From Bacteroidota bacterium (GTDB lineage Bacteria; Bacteroidota; Bacteroidia; Chitinophagales; Chitinophagaceae): DNA of 64,000 bases. Position numbers and translations under genes: made by a program. Positions 10,401 through 18,435 of this stretch are shown in pieces (the first letter of the stretch is position 1; the number at the start of each line of letters is the position of its first letter). The stretch lies in assembly GCA_947448725.1 (NCBI GenBank), contig CANFOM010000002.1:104563-168562 (forward strand). The letters are read 5' to 3'. The notes beneath the pieces are model-generated. The model worked only from the letters and a program-made list of their open reading frames with translations, did not search any database and was not told the DNA's origin.

Positions 10401-11958
10401 AATAACTTGTAATATGTTGAGGTTGATCACTCAATACGGCCAAAGGTGTATCGGTTCCCATGGAACCAATAGGCTCTTTACCATCTATGGCCATTGGGGT
10501 GATGATATTTTCAATATCCTCTTTAGTATAACCAAACGCTTTTTGGTATTTAAATATTTGATCGTGTTCTAAATGAGTAAATTGTATTCTAGGTTCTGGT
10601 AATTCTTCTAAACGAATTTTATATTTATTCAACCAATCGCCATAAGGTTGTTGAGCACAAATTTTTTGTTTTAAATCGGTATCGCTAATAATTTTACCAG
10701 CTTCCATATCCACTACAAACATTTTGCCAGGCTGCAAACGACCTTTTTCAATAATGGTTGCAGGATCTATAGGTAAAGCGCCGGTTTCAGAAGCCATGAT
10801 AACTCTATCATCATTGGTAACGCAATAACGTGAAGGTCTTAAGCCATTTCTATCTAAAGTGGCGCCAATAATTTTTCCATCTGTAAAAGAAATAGAAGCG
10901 GGACCATCCCAAGGTTCCATAAAAGCTGCATGAAATTCATAGAAAGCCTTTTTAACGGGGTCCATTAAATCATTGCCATCCCAGGCTTCAGGAATCAGCA
11001 TCATCATTACATGTGGTAAGGAACGACCCGATAAAGTAAGTAGTTCAATTAAATTATCCAAGCAAGCAGAGTCGGATTGTCCTGCAGTAACTACAGGTAA
11101 AATCATGTCTATTTCTTCTTTGCTAAAGTAAGGAGACAAGAATCCATTTTCATTGGACCTTAACCAATTTAAATTTCCTTGTAAAGTATTAATTTCTCCA
11201 TTGTGGGCAATGTATCTAAAAGGCTGGGCTAATTTCCAAGAAGGAAAAGTATTGGTGGCAAAACGAGAGTGTACTAATCCAAAAGCAGATACCACTCTTT
11301 TGTCACTTAAGTCGGGAAAATATTCACGCACTTGATGACTGGTCAGTTGACCTTTGTAAACAATCACTCTTTGTGAAAGAGAAGACATGTAAAAACCAAT
11401 CGCTTCTTTTTTGATAGAATTATTAATGGTATGAGAGGCGTAATTTTTTAAAACAAATAGTTTTCTTTCAAAATCTTCAGGATCAGTAATATGGTCAGGC
11501 TTTTTTACAAAAACTTGCTCCATGATTGGCTCTACAGATAATGCCGAAGGGCCAATCGTGTTTTTTATAACTGGTACTTCTCTATAACCAATAATTTCAA
11601 TGCCTAATTTTTCTGCAGCACGTGCAAAAATTTCTTTACACTCTGCGAGAATGGATTTGTCTGTAGGGAAGAAAATAAATCCCACACCATATTCATTTAA
11701 ATCGGGCAGGTGAATGCCTTTATGTAATAATTCGTCAAAGAAAAATTCGTGTGGAATTTGAATCATAATACCAGCACCATCACCCGTATTTATTTCACAA
11801 CCACAGGCACCACGGTGTTCCATATTTTCTAAAATAGTGAGACCGTCAATTACGTTTTGATGTGATTTTACTCCTTTGATATTGGCAACAAATCCAATAC
11901 CGCAAGCGTCGTGTTCATAAGCAGGATTATACAATCCTAAGTTTTCAGTTTTCGTCAT
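7435..11958 (-). CDS. gltB: Glutamate synthase large (alpha) subunit
   Basis: Converts glutamine and 2-oxoglutarate into two glutamates, the second half of the GS-GOGAT route. The 1507-residue protein begins with an 18-residue propeptide before Cys19 (HDACGIGF). That cysteine becomes the N-terminal nucleophile of the class II glutamine amidotransferase domain after cleavage. The FMN-binding synthase domain follows, with GGKSNTGEGGED and KPGEGGQLPG. The 3Fe-4S cysteines are in CIMMRKCHMNTCPVG, and a C-terminal beta-helix of glycine-rich repeats ends the chain. It forms an operon with gltD. The 186-bp upstream gap has a possible minus-strand TAAATTTG element at 12049-12056. No glutamine synthetase gene is in this window. 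Confidence 0.97.
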   Translation of the reverse strand: MTKTENLGLYNPAYEHDACGIGFVANIKGVKSHQNVIDGLTILENMEHRGACGCEINTGDGAGIMIQIPHEFFFDELLHKGIHLPDLNEYGVGFIFFPTDKSILAECKEIFARAAEKLGIEIIGYREVPVIKNTIGPSALSVEPIMEQVFVKKPDHITDPEDFERKLFVLKNYASHTINNSIKKEAIGFYMSSLSQRVIVYKGQLTSHQVREYFPDLSDKRVVSAFGLVHSRFATNTFPSWKLAQPFRYIAHNGEINTLQGNLNWLRSNENGFLSPYFSKEEIDMILPVVTAGQSDSACLDNLIELLTLSGRSLPHVMMMLIPEAWDGNDLMDPVKKAFYEFHAAFMEPWDGPASISFTDGKIIGATLDRNGLRPSRYCVTNDDRVIMASETGALPIDPATIIEKGRLQPGKMFVVDMEAGKIISDTDLKQKICAQQPYGDWLNKYKIRLEELPEPRIQFTHLEHDQIFKYQKAFGYTKEDIENIITPMAIDGKEPIGSMGTDTPLAVLSDQPQHITSYFKQLFAQVTNPPIDPIRERMVMSLATFVGSQGNLLVEDPMASHCLALKHPILNNHELEKIRSIDTGVFQAKTLQCYFRADGKEGSLKRGLDRLGRYAVDAVEDGFEVIVLTDRSIDSEHAAIPTLLACASVHHHLIRKGLRGKVGIIVEAGDVWEVHHYACLIGFGATAINPYMALSTIRDMKIEEKIKTDYDAEKLKKNYIKAVNEGLYKVFSKMGISTLQSYQGAQIFEIIGINKDVVSRHFTGAISRIDGMGLDEIAKEILAKHDLAFAKKSSPVDRLTEGGVYQWKRRGEFHLFNPQTIHLLQHSTKANDYASFKKYSKLVNDQTEKACTLRSLFDFKPTRPSISIDEVEPAAAIYRRFATGAMSFGSISWEAHTTLAIAMNRLGGKSNTGEGGEDEIRYTKLPNGDSMRSAIKQVASARFGVTSYYLSEADELQIKMAQGAKPGEGGQLPGDKVDDWIGKTRHATPGVGLISPPPHHDIYSIEDLSQLIFDLKNANRAARINVKLVSKAGVGTIAAGVTKAKADVVLIAGFDGGTGASPLSSIKHAGLPWELGLAETHQTLVKNKLRSRVVVQADGQMKTGRDIAIATLLGAEEWGVATAALIVEGCIMMRKCHMNTCPVGVATQDPELRKRFTGDPDHVVHFFEFITQELREIMAELGYRTINEMVGQVDALTMRENITHWKYKNLDLSEVLYKEPAEAGVGLYQTETQDHLMSDVLDWKLLAAAKPAIDSQQKVSAQFEIKNTDRTTGTIVSNEITKVYKAEGLPEDTLHFKFIGTAGQSFGAFNTKGVTLELEGDANDYFGKGLSGAQLIVYPDKKASFVPEENIIIGNVAFYGATSGTAFIRGKAGERFAVRNSGATVVVEGIGDHGCEYMTGGIAVILGATGRNFAAGMSGGIAYVYDVQNNFELMCNKEMVELESTDKEDQLLLQNLIQQHFNNTGSAVAKFILADFDNQLKHIVKVFPSDYKKALQKQKAKLTAAK

Positions 11959-12144
11959 TTACAACCAGTTAATTATAGGATACTCTAAGTAGGGAGCGAT
12001 TCGTGGAAAATTACGAAAAAAACAGGATTTTTAATAGCAAAATCGCAACAAATTTACTAACCATTTGATAATTTTTAATTAAAATATAAAATAATTGAAT
12101 AATATCAAATAACGAACGTTAGCCTTTGTAAATTTTGAAATAAA

Positions 12145-12969
12145 TCAAATGATATCCATTTTTAATTTGTCAAAACCGGGTGATGGATTTAATATAGTTC
12201 CTTTGGGAAACAGGCCAAAAATAGAACTGCCAGAACCGCTCAAACTAGCGTAAATAGCCCCCTGATCATATAAATAATTTTTAATAAGAGACAAGGAGGG
12301 GTGTGCGCTAAAAACTGGAATTTCAAAATCGTTGATTAGTTCATTTTCCCAAGTAGTGATAGGCTGTTGAATAATAGTTGCTATTGCTTTTTCTTTAATA
12401 GTGGGTGTTATTTGTTGAAAAGCCCAGCCTGTTGATATAGGAATACCTGGATGAAGGAGCGCAATTGTATAATTTGATAAGTGGATGGGAATGGGTTGCA
12501 TAATTTCACCTCTCCCAGTGGCATGACATGCTTCATTTAAAATAAAAAAAGGGCAATCACTTCCTAATTGTGCAGCATAGTGAATTAATTTTTCTTTTGA
12601 TAATTTTAATTCAAATAAATCATTCAAAATAGAAAGTGCTTTAGCGCCATCACTTGATCCGCCACCTAGTCCAGCCCCTATGGGAATTTTTTTATGCAAA
12701 TGAATTTTAACGGCAGAGAGTTGAGGAAAATCTGCTTTTAATAAATGATAAGCTTTGACGCATAAGTTACCTGAAACATCACCTGGTATTGGGTTTCCGG
12801 AGCTAGTAAATTCAACTAATTCATTTTGCTTACCGCTTATAGTCGTTATTTCAAGAATATCATCTAAGGCCACTGGATAAAAAACAGTTTCTAATGCATG
12901 AAATCCATCTGTTCTTTTTTCTAAGATAGATAAGCCTAAATTAATTTTACAATTGGGAAATTGAATCAT
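12145..12969 (-). CDS. ispE: 4-diphosphocytidyl-2-C-methyl-D-erythritol kinase
   Basis: GHMP-family kinase of the non-mevalonate (MEP) isoprenoid pathway that phosphorylates the 2-hydroxyl of CDP-methylerythritol. The 274-residue protein has the N-terminal substrate lysine (NCKINLGL, K8), the glycine-rich ATP loop PIGAGLGGGSSDGA (96-109), the LGSDCPFF segment with the likely catalytic Asp138, and the C-terminal LSGSGSSIFGLF motif. It ends 3 bases from the next gene upstream (DUF151 family), so the two appear co-transcribed. The start is the only methionine near the conserved N-terminus. Confidence 0.95.
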   Translation of the reverse strand: MIQFPNCKINLGLSILEKRTDGFHALETVFYPVALDDILEITTISGKQNELVEFTSSGNPIPGDVSGNLCVKAYHLLKADFPQLSAVKIHLHKKIPIGAGLGGGSSDGAKALSILNDLFELKLSKEKLIHYAAQLGSDCPFFILNEACHATGRGEIMQPIPIHLSNYTIALLHPGIPISTGWAFQQITPTIKEKAIATIIQQPITTWENELINDFEIPVFSAHPSLSLIKNYLYDQGAIYASLSGSGSSIFGLFPKGTILNPSPGFDKLKMDII

Positions 12970-12972
12970 TCT

Positions 12973-13563
12973 TTAGGATTTCTTTTGCGCATTTTTTTTA
13001 TTGATTTCATCTCGAATATCAATTGCGCGGATATAATCTTCTTGTTCTAAGACCTCTTGCAGTAATTTATTTAATTCAATCAAAGACAAGCTTGATAAAT
13101 CGTTGTTGCTAGGGGTGCTCGCGATGGTCGTAGGGGCAATTACTTTTTCGGCATTTTCATTGGCCAAGCCTGCTTGTTCTAGAATGTTATCATATACGTA
13201 AATAGGGCAACCAAAACGAACGGCTAAGGCAAGTGCATCACTTGTTCTGCTATCAATTTCAATGGTATCATTGGCGGTAAAGCAAACTAGTTTTGAATAA
13301 AAAATGCCTTCTTGTAAGTCACATATATATACTTCTTGCAATTGAATATCAAATGCAGTCATAAAATTTTTCATTAAATCGTGTGTCAAGGGGCGAGAAG
13401 GATGCATGTTTTCTAAAGCAACGGCAATGGCTTGTGCTTCAAAACCACCAATCACAATAGGAAGTCGACGTAAACCATTCACTTCTCCTAAAATAACCGC
13501 GTAGGAGTTAGATTGAGTGATGCTATGAGATAAGGCTACTATTTCTAATTCAATTTTTTTCAT
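12973..13563 (-). CDS. Bifunctional nuclease (DUF151) family protein with C-terminal UVR motif
   Basis: The first 135 or so residues match the DUF151/BFN fold (AIVLGEVNGLRRLPIVIGGFEA-like segment, DLMKNF, RTSDALALAVRFGCPIYV), a family reported to include nucleases. The last 40 residues, LNKLLQEVLEQEDYIRAIDIRDEI, resemble the UVR motif that mediates UvrB-UvrC contact, linked by a low-complexity stretch. This combination is widespread in Bacteroidota. The function in the cell is not established; a link to nucleic-acid metabolism is an inference from the fold and the UVR motif. It is the upstream partner of ispE. Confidence 0.85.
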   Translation of the reverse strand: MKKIELEIVALSHSITQSNSYAVILGEVNGLRRLPIVIGGFEAQAIAVALENMHPSRPLTHDLMKNFMTAFDIQLQEVYICDLQEGIFYSKLVCFTANDTIEIDSRTSDALALAVRFGCPIYVYDNILEQAGLANENAEKVIAPTTIASTPSNNDLSSLSLIELNKLLQEVLEQEDYIRAIDIRDEINKKNAQKKS

Positions 13564-13658
13564 ATACTGTTTGGCCCTTCAAAGTTAATTAAAAAAACAA
13601 ATCTTTTAAGGCCTATTTTTTAGCAGATGTATTAAATTGTGAACATTAAATAGATGCC

Positions 13659-13994
13659 ATGCAACCAATTCTTTTATCTGAAATCAAGCCTGTAACTTTA
13701 TGTGCTGGCTTTGATTCAAAGTTAATTCACAGTGATTCCATGACCTGGTCCTTTGTCCATTCAAAAGCTGGACATACTTTACCTGCTCATCAACATGTGC
13801 ATGAGCAAGTGACCCATATTGTAAGTGGTAATTTTGAATTAACAGTTAATGGAACGCCATATTTATTAGCTGCTGGTTCTGTATTTATTATCCCCTCCAA
13901 TGCAATACATTCAGGAACAAGTATTACCGATTGTAATATTATTGATGTATTCAATCCTGTTAGAGAAGATTATGCAAAATTGAGTGCACAGTAA
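13659..13994 (+). CDS. Cupin-domain protein
   Basis: A 111-residue single-domain cupin. The first cupin motif is visible as HQHVHEQVTHIVSG and the second as PSNAIHSG, giving the usual histidine/glutamate metal site (three histidines and a glutamate). There is no signal peptide, so it is cytoplasmic. Such small cupins serve as isomerases, dioxygenases or binding proteins and the substrate cannot be told from sequence. It starts a two-gene plus-strand unit with the SDR gene 15 bases downstream, suggesting that both act on the same metabolite. Confidence 0.8.
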   Translation: MQPILLSEIKPVTLCAGFDSKLIHSDSMTWSFVHSKAGHTLPAHQHVHEQVTHIVSGNFELTVNGTPYLLAAGSVFIIPSNAIHSGTSITDCNIIDVFNPVREDYAKLSAQ

Positions 13995-14009
13995 TTTAAA
14001 ATAAAATAG

Positions 14010-14795
14010 ATGTATCCTTTACAAAATAAAATCGCATTAGTAGGTGGGGCCTCACAAGGTCTTGGAGCAGCCTGTGCCCATGCATTAGCTGCCGCAGGAG
14101 CTACGGTCATTGTATTTGCAAGAACAGAAGAGAAATTAAAAAGTGTAGTTAATGCTTTACCAACACCCTTGCAACAGGAGCATAGCTATTTAATTATTGA
14201 TACAGCAAATCTAATTGTGTCAAAAAAAACTTTTCAGAAATTTATAGAAAAAATTAAAACGGTTCATATACTAGTTAATAATACGGGTGGTCCTGCGGCG
14301 GGTTTATTGTATGAAACTAGTATAGAGGATTTAAAAGCATCTTTTGAATCACATTTATTGCATGCGCATCAATTGGTTCAGCTTTTATTGCCTGGTATGC
14401 GCGAGGCTAAATTCGGAAGAATTATTAATCTGCTTTCTGTTTCTATTAAAGAACCGATTGATGATTTAGGCATTTCCAATACTATTAGAGCAGGGATGGC
14501 CAATTGGGCAAAAACTTTATCTAGAGAGTTAGGGCCCATGGGCATTACCGTTAACAATGTATTGCCAGGCTTTACCAATACCGAAAGATTAAGTTACTTG
14601 TTTACAAATAGAGCCACAAAAGCAGGGGTAACAAAAGAAGAAATTACCAAAGGGGTTGAAAATAGTATTCCTGTAAAAAGGTTAGGGGAGCCCAAAGAAT
14701 TAGCGGCCGCTGTTTGTTTTTTATGTAGCGAAGAAGCCAATTTTATCAATGGCATTAATTTACCCGTGGATGGTGGACAAATTAGATCGCTCTAA
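14010..14795 (+). CDS. Atypical short-chain dehydrogenase/reductase lacking the catalytic tyrosine
   Basis: Rossmann-fold protein of 261 residues with the SDR cofactor loop GGASQGLG (12-19) and the NNTGG segment near 90-94. The C-terminal PGFTNTERL and LPVDGGQ regions are FabG-like. The usual YxxxK catalytic pair is replaced by S156-x3-R160 in GISNTIRAGMANWAK, though serines at 143/145 remain. A subgroup of FabG-like SDRs with SNxxR at this site is known and its chemistry is unclear. It follows a cupin gene, so the pair may act in one small pathway. Ordinary reductase activity should not be assumed. Confidence 0.85.
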   Translation: MYPLQNKIALVGGASQGLGAACAHALAAAGATVIVFARTEEKLKSVVNALPTPLQQEHSYLIIDTANLIVSKKTFQKFIEKIKTVHILVNNTGGPAAGLLYETSIEDLKASFESHLLHAHQLVQLLLPGMREAKFGRIINLLSVSIKEPIDDLGISNTIRAGMANWAKTLSRELGPMGITVNNVLPGFTNTERLSYLFTNRATKAGVTKEEITKGVENSIPVKRLGEPKELAAAVCFLCSEEANFINGINLPVDGGQIRSL

Positions 14796-14824
14796 TAAAT
14801 AAGGAAATAACTATTAAGTAGTAT

Positions 14825-15787
14825 TTAATTGGCCGCTTTTGCTTTTAATACTGCTGCAGTTAATTTAGGTACTATTTCAAATGCATCACCTACTACACCA
14901 TAATCTGCTGCTTTAAAAAAGGGTGCTTCTGGATCTTTATTGATGACTACAATTGTTTTACTTCTGTTGACACCAGCTAAATGTTGGATCGCTCCAGAAA
15001 TACCAATAGCAATGTATAAATTAGGTGCAATTTGAATTCCAGTTTGTCCAACGTGTTCGTGATGTGGGCGCCAATCTGCATCTGAAACTGGACGACTACA
15101 GGCAGTAGCTGCACCCAAAGCCTTCGCAAGGTCTAAAAGCATTCCCCAGTTTTCTGGTCCTTTTAAACCTCGGCCTCCACTAACTACTAAATTCGCTTCT
15201 GTTAATGGAATCTCACCCTCAATTTTTTCTACTTTGATAATTTTAATTGAAGCAGGAGGAATGGGTAAATTAATTTCTTCGATGCTTGCAGCATTATTGT
15301 ATGCTACTAATCCAAAACTATTTTGATTGATGGAAATGACTTTAATGGGTGTTTCAATATTAATATTGGCAAATGCTTTACCAGAAAAAACAGTCTTCTT
15401 TACTGCAAATCCATTTTCAGTATTGGGTAAACTACAAGTACCTGTTACAATCCCGGCATTTAATTTAACGGCAACTGCAGGCGCTATGGCTCTTCCGTTG
15501 ATATTGTGCGCAAAAACTACCACCGTTGCATTTAGGTTCTTGGCAGCATTAGCTATTAAAGAGGAGTGGACTTTAACATCCAAGGAGTTTAAAGTTTCAT
15601 TTTTTAATTGATGTACTTTTTGTGCTCCATTTTTTCCTAAATCGGCAAGGTTGTCTTTGATAGTTCCAAAAACCAATGCTTCTGCTTGGCAACCTAATTG
15701 TTTTGCAAGGGCTGCACCATAAGACAAGGCTTCTAAGGAGGCTTTTTTAATTTGTTGATCGGCTTGATCTATATAAACAAGTACCAT
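14825..15787 (-). CDS. etfA: Electron transfer flavoprotein alpha subunit
   Basis: FAD-binding subunit of ETF, which collects electrons from acyl-CoA and other dehydrogenases and passes them to the respiratory chain. At 320 residues it has the family C-terminal FAD domain: VVSGGRGLKGPENW, ACSRPVSDADWRPHHEHVGQTG and IGISGAIQHLAGV, and ends with a typical DPEAPFFKAADYGVVGD segment. The N-terminal half is the more variable nucleotide-fold domain. It is 19 bases downstream of etfB on the same strand, giving the usual etfBA operon. Confidence 0.96.
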   Translation of the reverse strand: MVLVYIDQADQQIKKASLEALSYGAALAKQLGCQAEALVFGTIKDNLADLGKNGAQKVHQLKNETLNSLDVKVHSSLIANAAKNLNATVVVFAHNINGRAIAPAVAVKLNAGIVTGTCSLPNTENGFAVKKTVFSGKAFANINIETPIKVISINQNSFGLVAYNNAASIEEINLPIPPASIKIIKVEKIEGEIPLTEANLVVSGGRGLKGPENWGMLLDLAKALGAATACSRPVSDADWRPHHEHVGQTGIQIAPNLYIAIGISGAIQHLAGVNRSKTIVVINKDPEAPFFKAADYGVVGDAFEIVPKLTAAVLKAKAAN

Positions 15788-15806
15788 AAAATAAAATTGT
15801 AATGGG

Positions 15807-16550
15807 TTAAATAACTTTTGCTTCTTCTTTTAATAATTTCACAAGGGCATCCATATTTTCTGGATCAATTAATTTTACACCAGATTTAGCAGGCGGTAAA
15901 TCAAATTGGCTGATGCTGGTTGTTGCTAAGGTTGCCATAGGAGCCACTACTTTTAATGGTTTTGTACGAGCCGCCATAATACCGCGCATATTAGGAATTC
16001 TTTGTTCGGCCATTCCTTTTTGACAACTTACAATCAAGGGTAAATTTACTTCGCAGGTTTCCTCGCCACTTTCAATTTCTCTTTTAACGGTGGCTGTATT
16101 TCCATTTAATTCAAAATGATCGGCCAATGATACAAATGGAAAATCTAGTAGGGCACTCAACATAGAGCCGATACAAGCGCTATTGTAATCGATGGTTTCT
16201 TTTCCTGTCAATATTAAATCATAAGCGCCTTCTTTAGCCACTTCTGCAATTTGATGAGCAATGGTAAAAGAATCATTGCTAGTACTATCAATCCTAATGG
16301 CTTCGTCACCGCCCAATGCCAAGGCTTTTCTAATGATAAGTTCTGCATCAACACCACCTACCGTCACTAAATGTATAATAGTAGCAGGGTCTTTTTCTTT
16401 TAATTCAATGGCGCGAACTAGTGCATACCATTCGTCGTAGGGGTTAATAATCCATTGAACACCGCTTTCATCGAACTTTGTATTACCTTCGATAAAGGCG
16501 ATTTTAGCAGTGGTATCGGGGGTTTTGCTGATACAAACTAAGATCTTCAT
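15807..16550 (-). CDS. etfB: Electron transfer flavoprotein beta subunit
   Basis: AMP-binding partner of EtfA. The 247-residue protein begins MKILVCISKTPDT and has the INPYDEWYALVRAIELKE segment, LILTGKETIDYNSACIG and the ETF-beta signature-like ANLPLIVSCQKG-type region (here VNLPLIVSCQKGMAEQRIPNMRGIM). The C-terminal region contacts EtfA. It is the first gene of the etfBA pair. The short gap to the divergent TPR gene (16551-16612) must hold promoters for both directions. Confidence 0.95.
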   Translation of the reverse strand: MKILVCISKTPDTTAKIAFIEGNTKFDESGVQWIINPYDEWYALVRAIELKEKDPATIIHLVTVGGVDAELIIRKALALGGDEAIRIDSTSNDSFTIAHQIAEVAKEGAYDLILTGKETIDYNSACIGSMLSALLDFPFVSLADHFELNGNTATVKREIESGEETCEVNLPLIVSCQKGMAEQRIPNMRGIMAARTKPLKVVAPMATLATTSISQFDLPPAKSGVKLIDPENMDALVKLLKEEAKVI

Positions 16551-16612
16551 GATGACTAATTTAGTTTCTTAATAGTTAGTTGTTTATGCAACTAATGCAA
16601 ATATAAGCCAAG

Positions 16613-16924
16613 ATGACTCGAATTGAAAGAATTATTGAATTTTTAAATCAACAACCTAAGGATAACTTTTTAAGGCATGCATTGGCCCTAGAATATATTA
16701 AAATGGGGGAGGAACAAAAAGCCCTTGACTTATTTATAGCGCTACTTACCGAATCTCCAGAATATATTGGCTCTTATTATCATTTAGCAAAATGCTTAGA
16801 GCGGATGAATGATAAAGAAGCTGCAATTCTTTGGTATGAAAAAGGAATGGCCGCTGCTAAGGCTGCTAAGGACAACCATGCGCATAGTGAATTGCAAGCA
16901 GCTTATGAAGAATTAGTGTATTAA
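16613..16924 (+). CDS. Small tetratricopeptide-repeat protein
   Basis: A 103-residue cytoplasmic protein that is almost all helical. At least two TPR-like units are visible (NFLRHALALEYIKMGEEQKALDLF and YIGSYYHLAKCLERMNDKEAAILWYEKGM). TPR proteins act as scaffolds for protein contacts. Proteins of this size and sequence style are common in Bacteroidota genomes but no specific role can be assigned. It converges with the minus-strand gene at 16938, separated by only 13 bases. Confidence 0.8.
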   Translation: MTRIERIIEFLNQQPKDNFLRHALALEYIKMGEEQKALDLFIALLTESPEYIGSYYHLAKCLERMNDKEAAILWYEKGMAAAKAAKDNHAHSELQAAYEELVY

Positions 16925-16937
16925 GCCATCCAAGAAT

Positions 16938-17507
16938 TTAAGTAAGCCTTTGATTTATTTTGGTATCTATTAACTGAAAAAAATCTTCAGGTTTATAGGT
17001 TCTCCAGGCACTTATTTCCATTAGTTCGATGTACCTATTTAATTTGCGCAATAAAAAATCATGTTGCGCTGCGGTATGAAAATTAACTAAAACAGCCCAG
17101 CCTTCTTCCTCCGAAGTTTGTTCATACAATTCTTCATAATAATCTTTGTCGCCACTGTGAAAGTTAAAAACACTTTCGGCAATTAATATAAATTTATAAA
17201 TGCCTTCTTCCATGAGTTTATCTAGCACTTCTCTTTTTAACTCCATTATATCATTTTCTATGGCATCATTCCATTCTCCAATCATTTCAATAATGGCAAA
17301 TTTTAATTCATAATCAACGAATAAAATTTTTAAATATAAAGTCTTGCTTCCAAACTCATCCCATTGCGGATGGATATAATAATTATAAACTGTTTGAGAA
17401 AATTCAAATTCGCTGTAAGTGCGTCCAAAAAATATAGATTTTGGATCTTCTTCTGCCATGTATAAATGGCGCCAGTGATAATGCGGTTCTATTTCATGCA
17501 TACGCAA
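16938..17507 (-). CDS. Conserved hypothetical protein, acidic, aromatic-rich
   Basis: I do not recognise a named domain. The 189-residue protein has no signal peptide or membrane segment and is rich in tyrosine, phenylalanine, histidine and acidic residues. It begins with a short tract, EIEPHYHWRHLYMAEEDPKS, that looks well conserved in style. The pattern of alternating strands and helices suggests a soluble mixed alpha/beta protein. It lies 15 bases downstream of the sugar-kinase gene on the same strand, so co-expression with it is likely. Coding is supported by codon pattern and by tight packing between neighbours. Confidence 0.7.
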   Translation of the reverse strand: MRMHEIEPHYHWRHLYMAEEDPKSIFFGRTYSEFEFSQTVYNYYIHPQWDEFGSKTLYLKILFVDYELKFAIIEMIGEWNDAIENDIMELKREVLDKLMEEGIYKFILIAESVFNFHSGDKDYYEELYEQTSEEEGWAVLVNFHTAAQHDFLLRKLNRYIELMEISAWRTYKPEDFFQLIDTKINQRLT

Positions 17508-17522
17508 CTAACCAGATAGGGG

Positions 17523-18371
17523 TTATTGTTTTTTATGATAAGCTATCAAACCATCCATGGGTGATTTGATAATTTTACCCAATTCAATCTCATAGCTTAA
17601 AGCCAATTGTTTAACAATGTCTTTAAAAGCAAAAGCAATGCCACCCACAAAATGAATAGGGTAAATCCAAGATTCATTCATTTTGTTTATGTGGGCAAAG
17701 AAGAAATCATTCAAGCCATCTTCAATAATATTTTCAATCATATAATGACCTCTATGCTCGGCTAAGAATGGCGCAAAAGAGGCAAGGGTTCTATTGGGGA
17801 AGGGGTCTTTATAAATACTATTTAATATAGCGTCCTTGCTTAGGTTGTATTTATTTTCAAAAGCGGCCATTAAATCCTCATCAAAAGTTTTGTATAAAAA
17901 ATATTGAATTACTTTTTTTCCAAGGTAAGCGCCGCTGCCTTCATCGCCTAACACATAGCCTAAACCAGGGCTATTTTTTGTAATCTTTTTTCCGTTGTAA
18001 AAGCCTGTGTTGGAACCGGTGCCTAAAATACAAACCACTCCTTTTTCATTTTGGCAACTAGCACGTGCTGCCGCTACTAAATCGGTTTCGATGGAAAGTT
18101 TTGCATTTTTAAAAACGCTTTTTAACGCTTTTTTTAAGGAAAGTACATTGTCGGGATTGCTTAATCCCGTGCCATAAAAGTAAACCGCTTCTATTTTTGC
18201 AAGATTGGTCTTTTTTGCAAAAGATTTCTCCAGCAATTGAGTCATTTCAAGGGTCGATAAAAAATAAGGACTGATACCAATGGTGTTTACCGTAGTTTTT
18301 TGGTTGTTTTGGATGAGGGTCCAATGGCATTTAGTTGCACCACTATCGGCAATGAGGTAATTCTTTAGCAT
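17523..18371 (-). CDS. BadF/BadG/BcrA/BcrD-type ATPase, N-acetylglucosamine kinase-like
   Basis: ASKHA-fold sugar kinase of 282 residues. The phosphate-1 loop is LIADSGATKCHWTLI, the middle motif is CILGTGSNTGFYNG and the adjacent LGYVLGDEGSGAYLGKK is typical of GlcNAc kinases. The C-terminal FVGGIAFAFKD is the adenosine-type motif. The probable role is phosphorylation of N-acetylglucosamine or another amino sugar recovered from cell-wall turnover or chitin. The substrate is inferred from the subfamily only. It forms a likely two-gene unit with the hypothetical protein at 16938. Confidence 0.82.
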   Translation of the reverse strand: MLKNYLIADSGATKCHWTLIQNNQKTTVNTIGISPYFLSTLEMTQLLEKSFAKKTNLAKIEAVYFYGTGLSNPDNVLSLKKALKSVFKNAKLSIETDLVAAARASCQNEKGVVCILGTGSNTGFYNGKKITKNSPGLGYVLGDEGSGAYLGKKVIQYFLYKTFDEDLMAAFENKYNLSKDAILNSIYKDPFPNRTLASFAPFLAEHRGHYMIENIIEDGLNDFFFAHINKMNESWIYPIHFVGGIAFAFKDIVKQLALSYEIELGKIIKSPMDGLIAYHKKQ

Positions 18372-18435
18372 AGCAAGTTACTCTTGTGCGTGAAAATAGC
18401 CATTTTAGTGTAATTTTAGCCCGAATAAAATTAGC

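Noticed and set aside
10381..11335. Short plus-strand open frames antisense to gltB
   Set aside because: They lie wholly inside the intact, highly conserved gltB frame, have no recognisable domain and no promoter or neighbour support.
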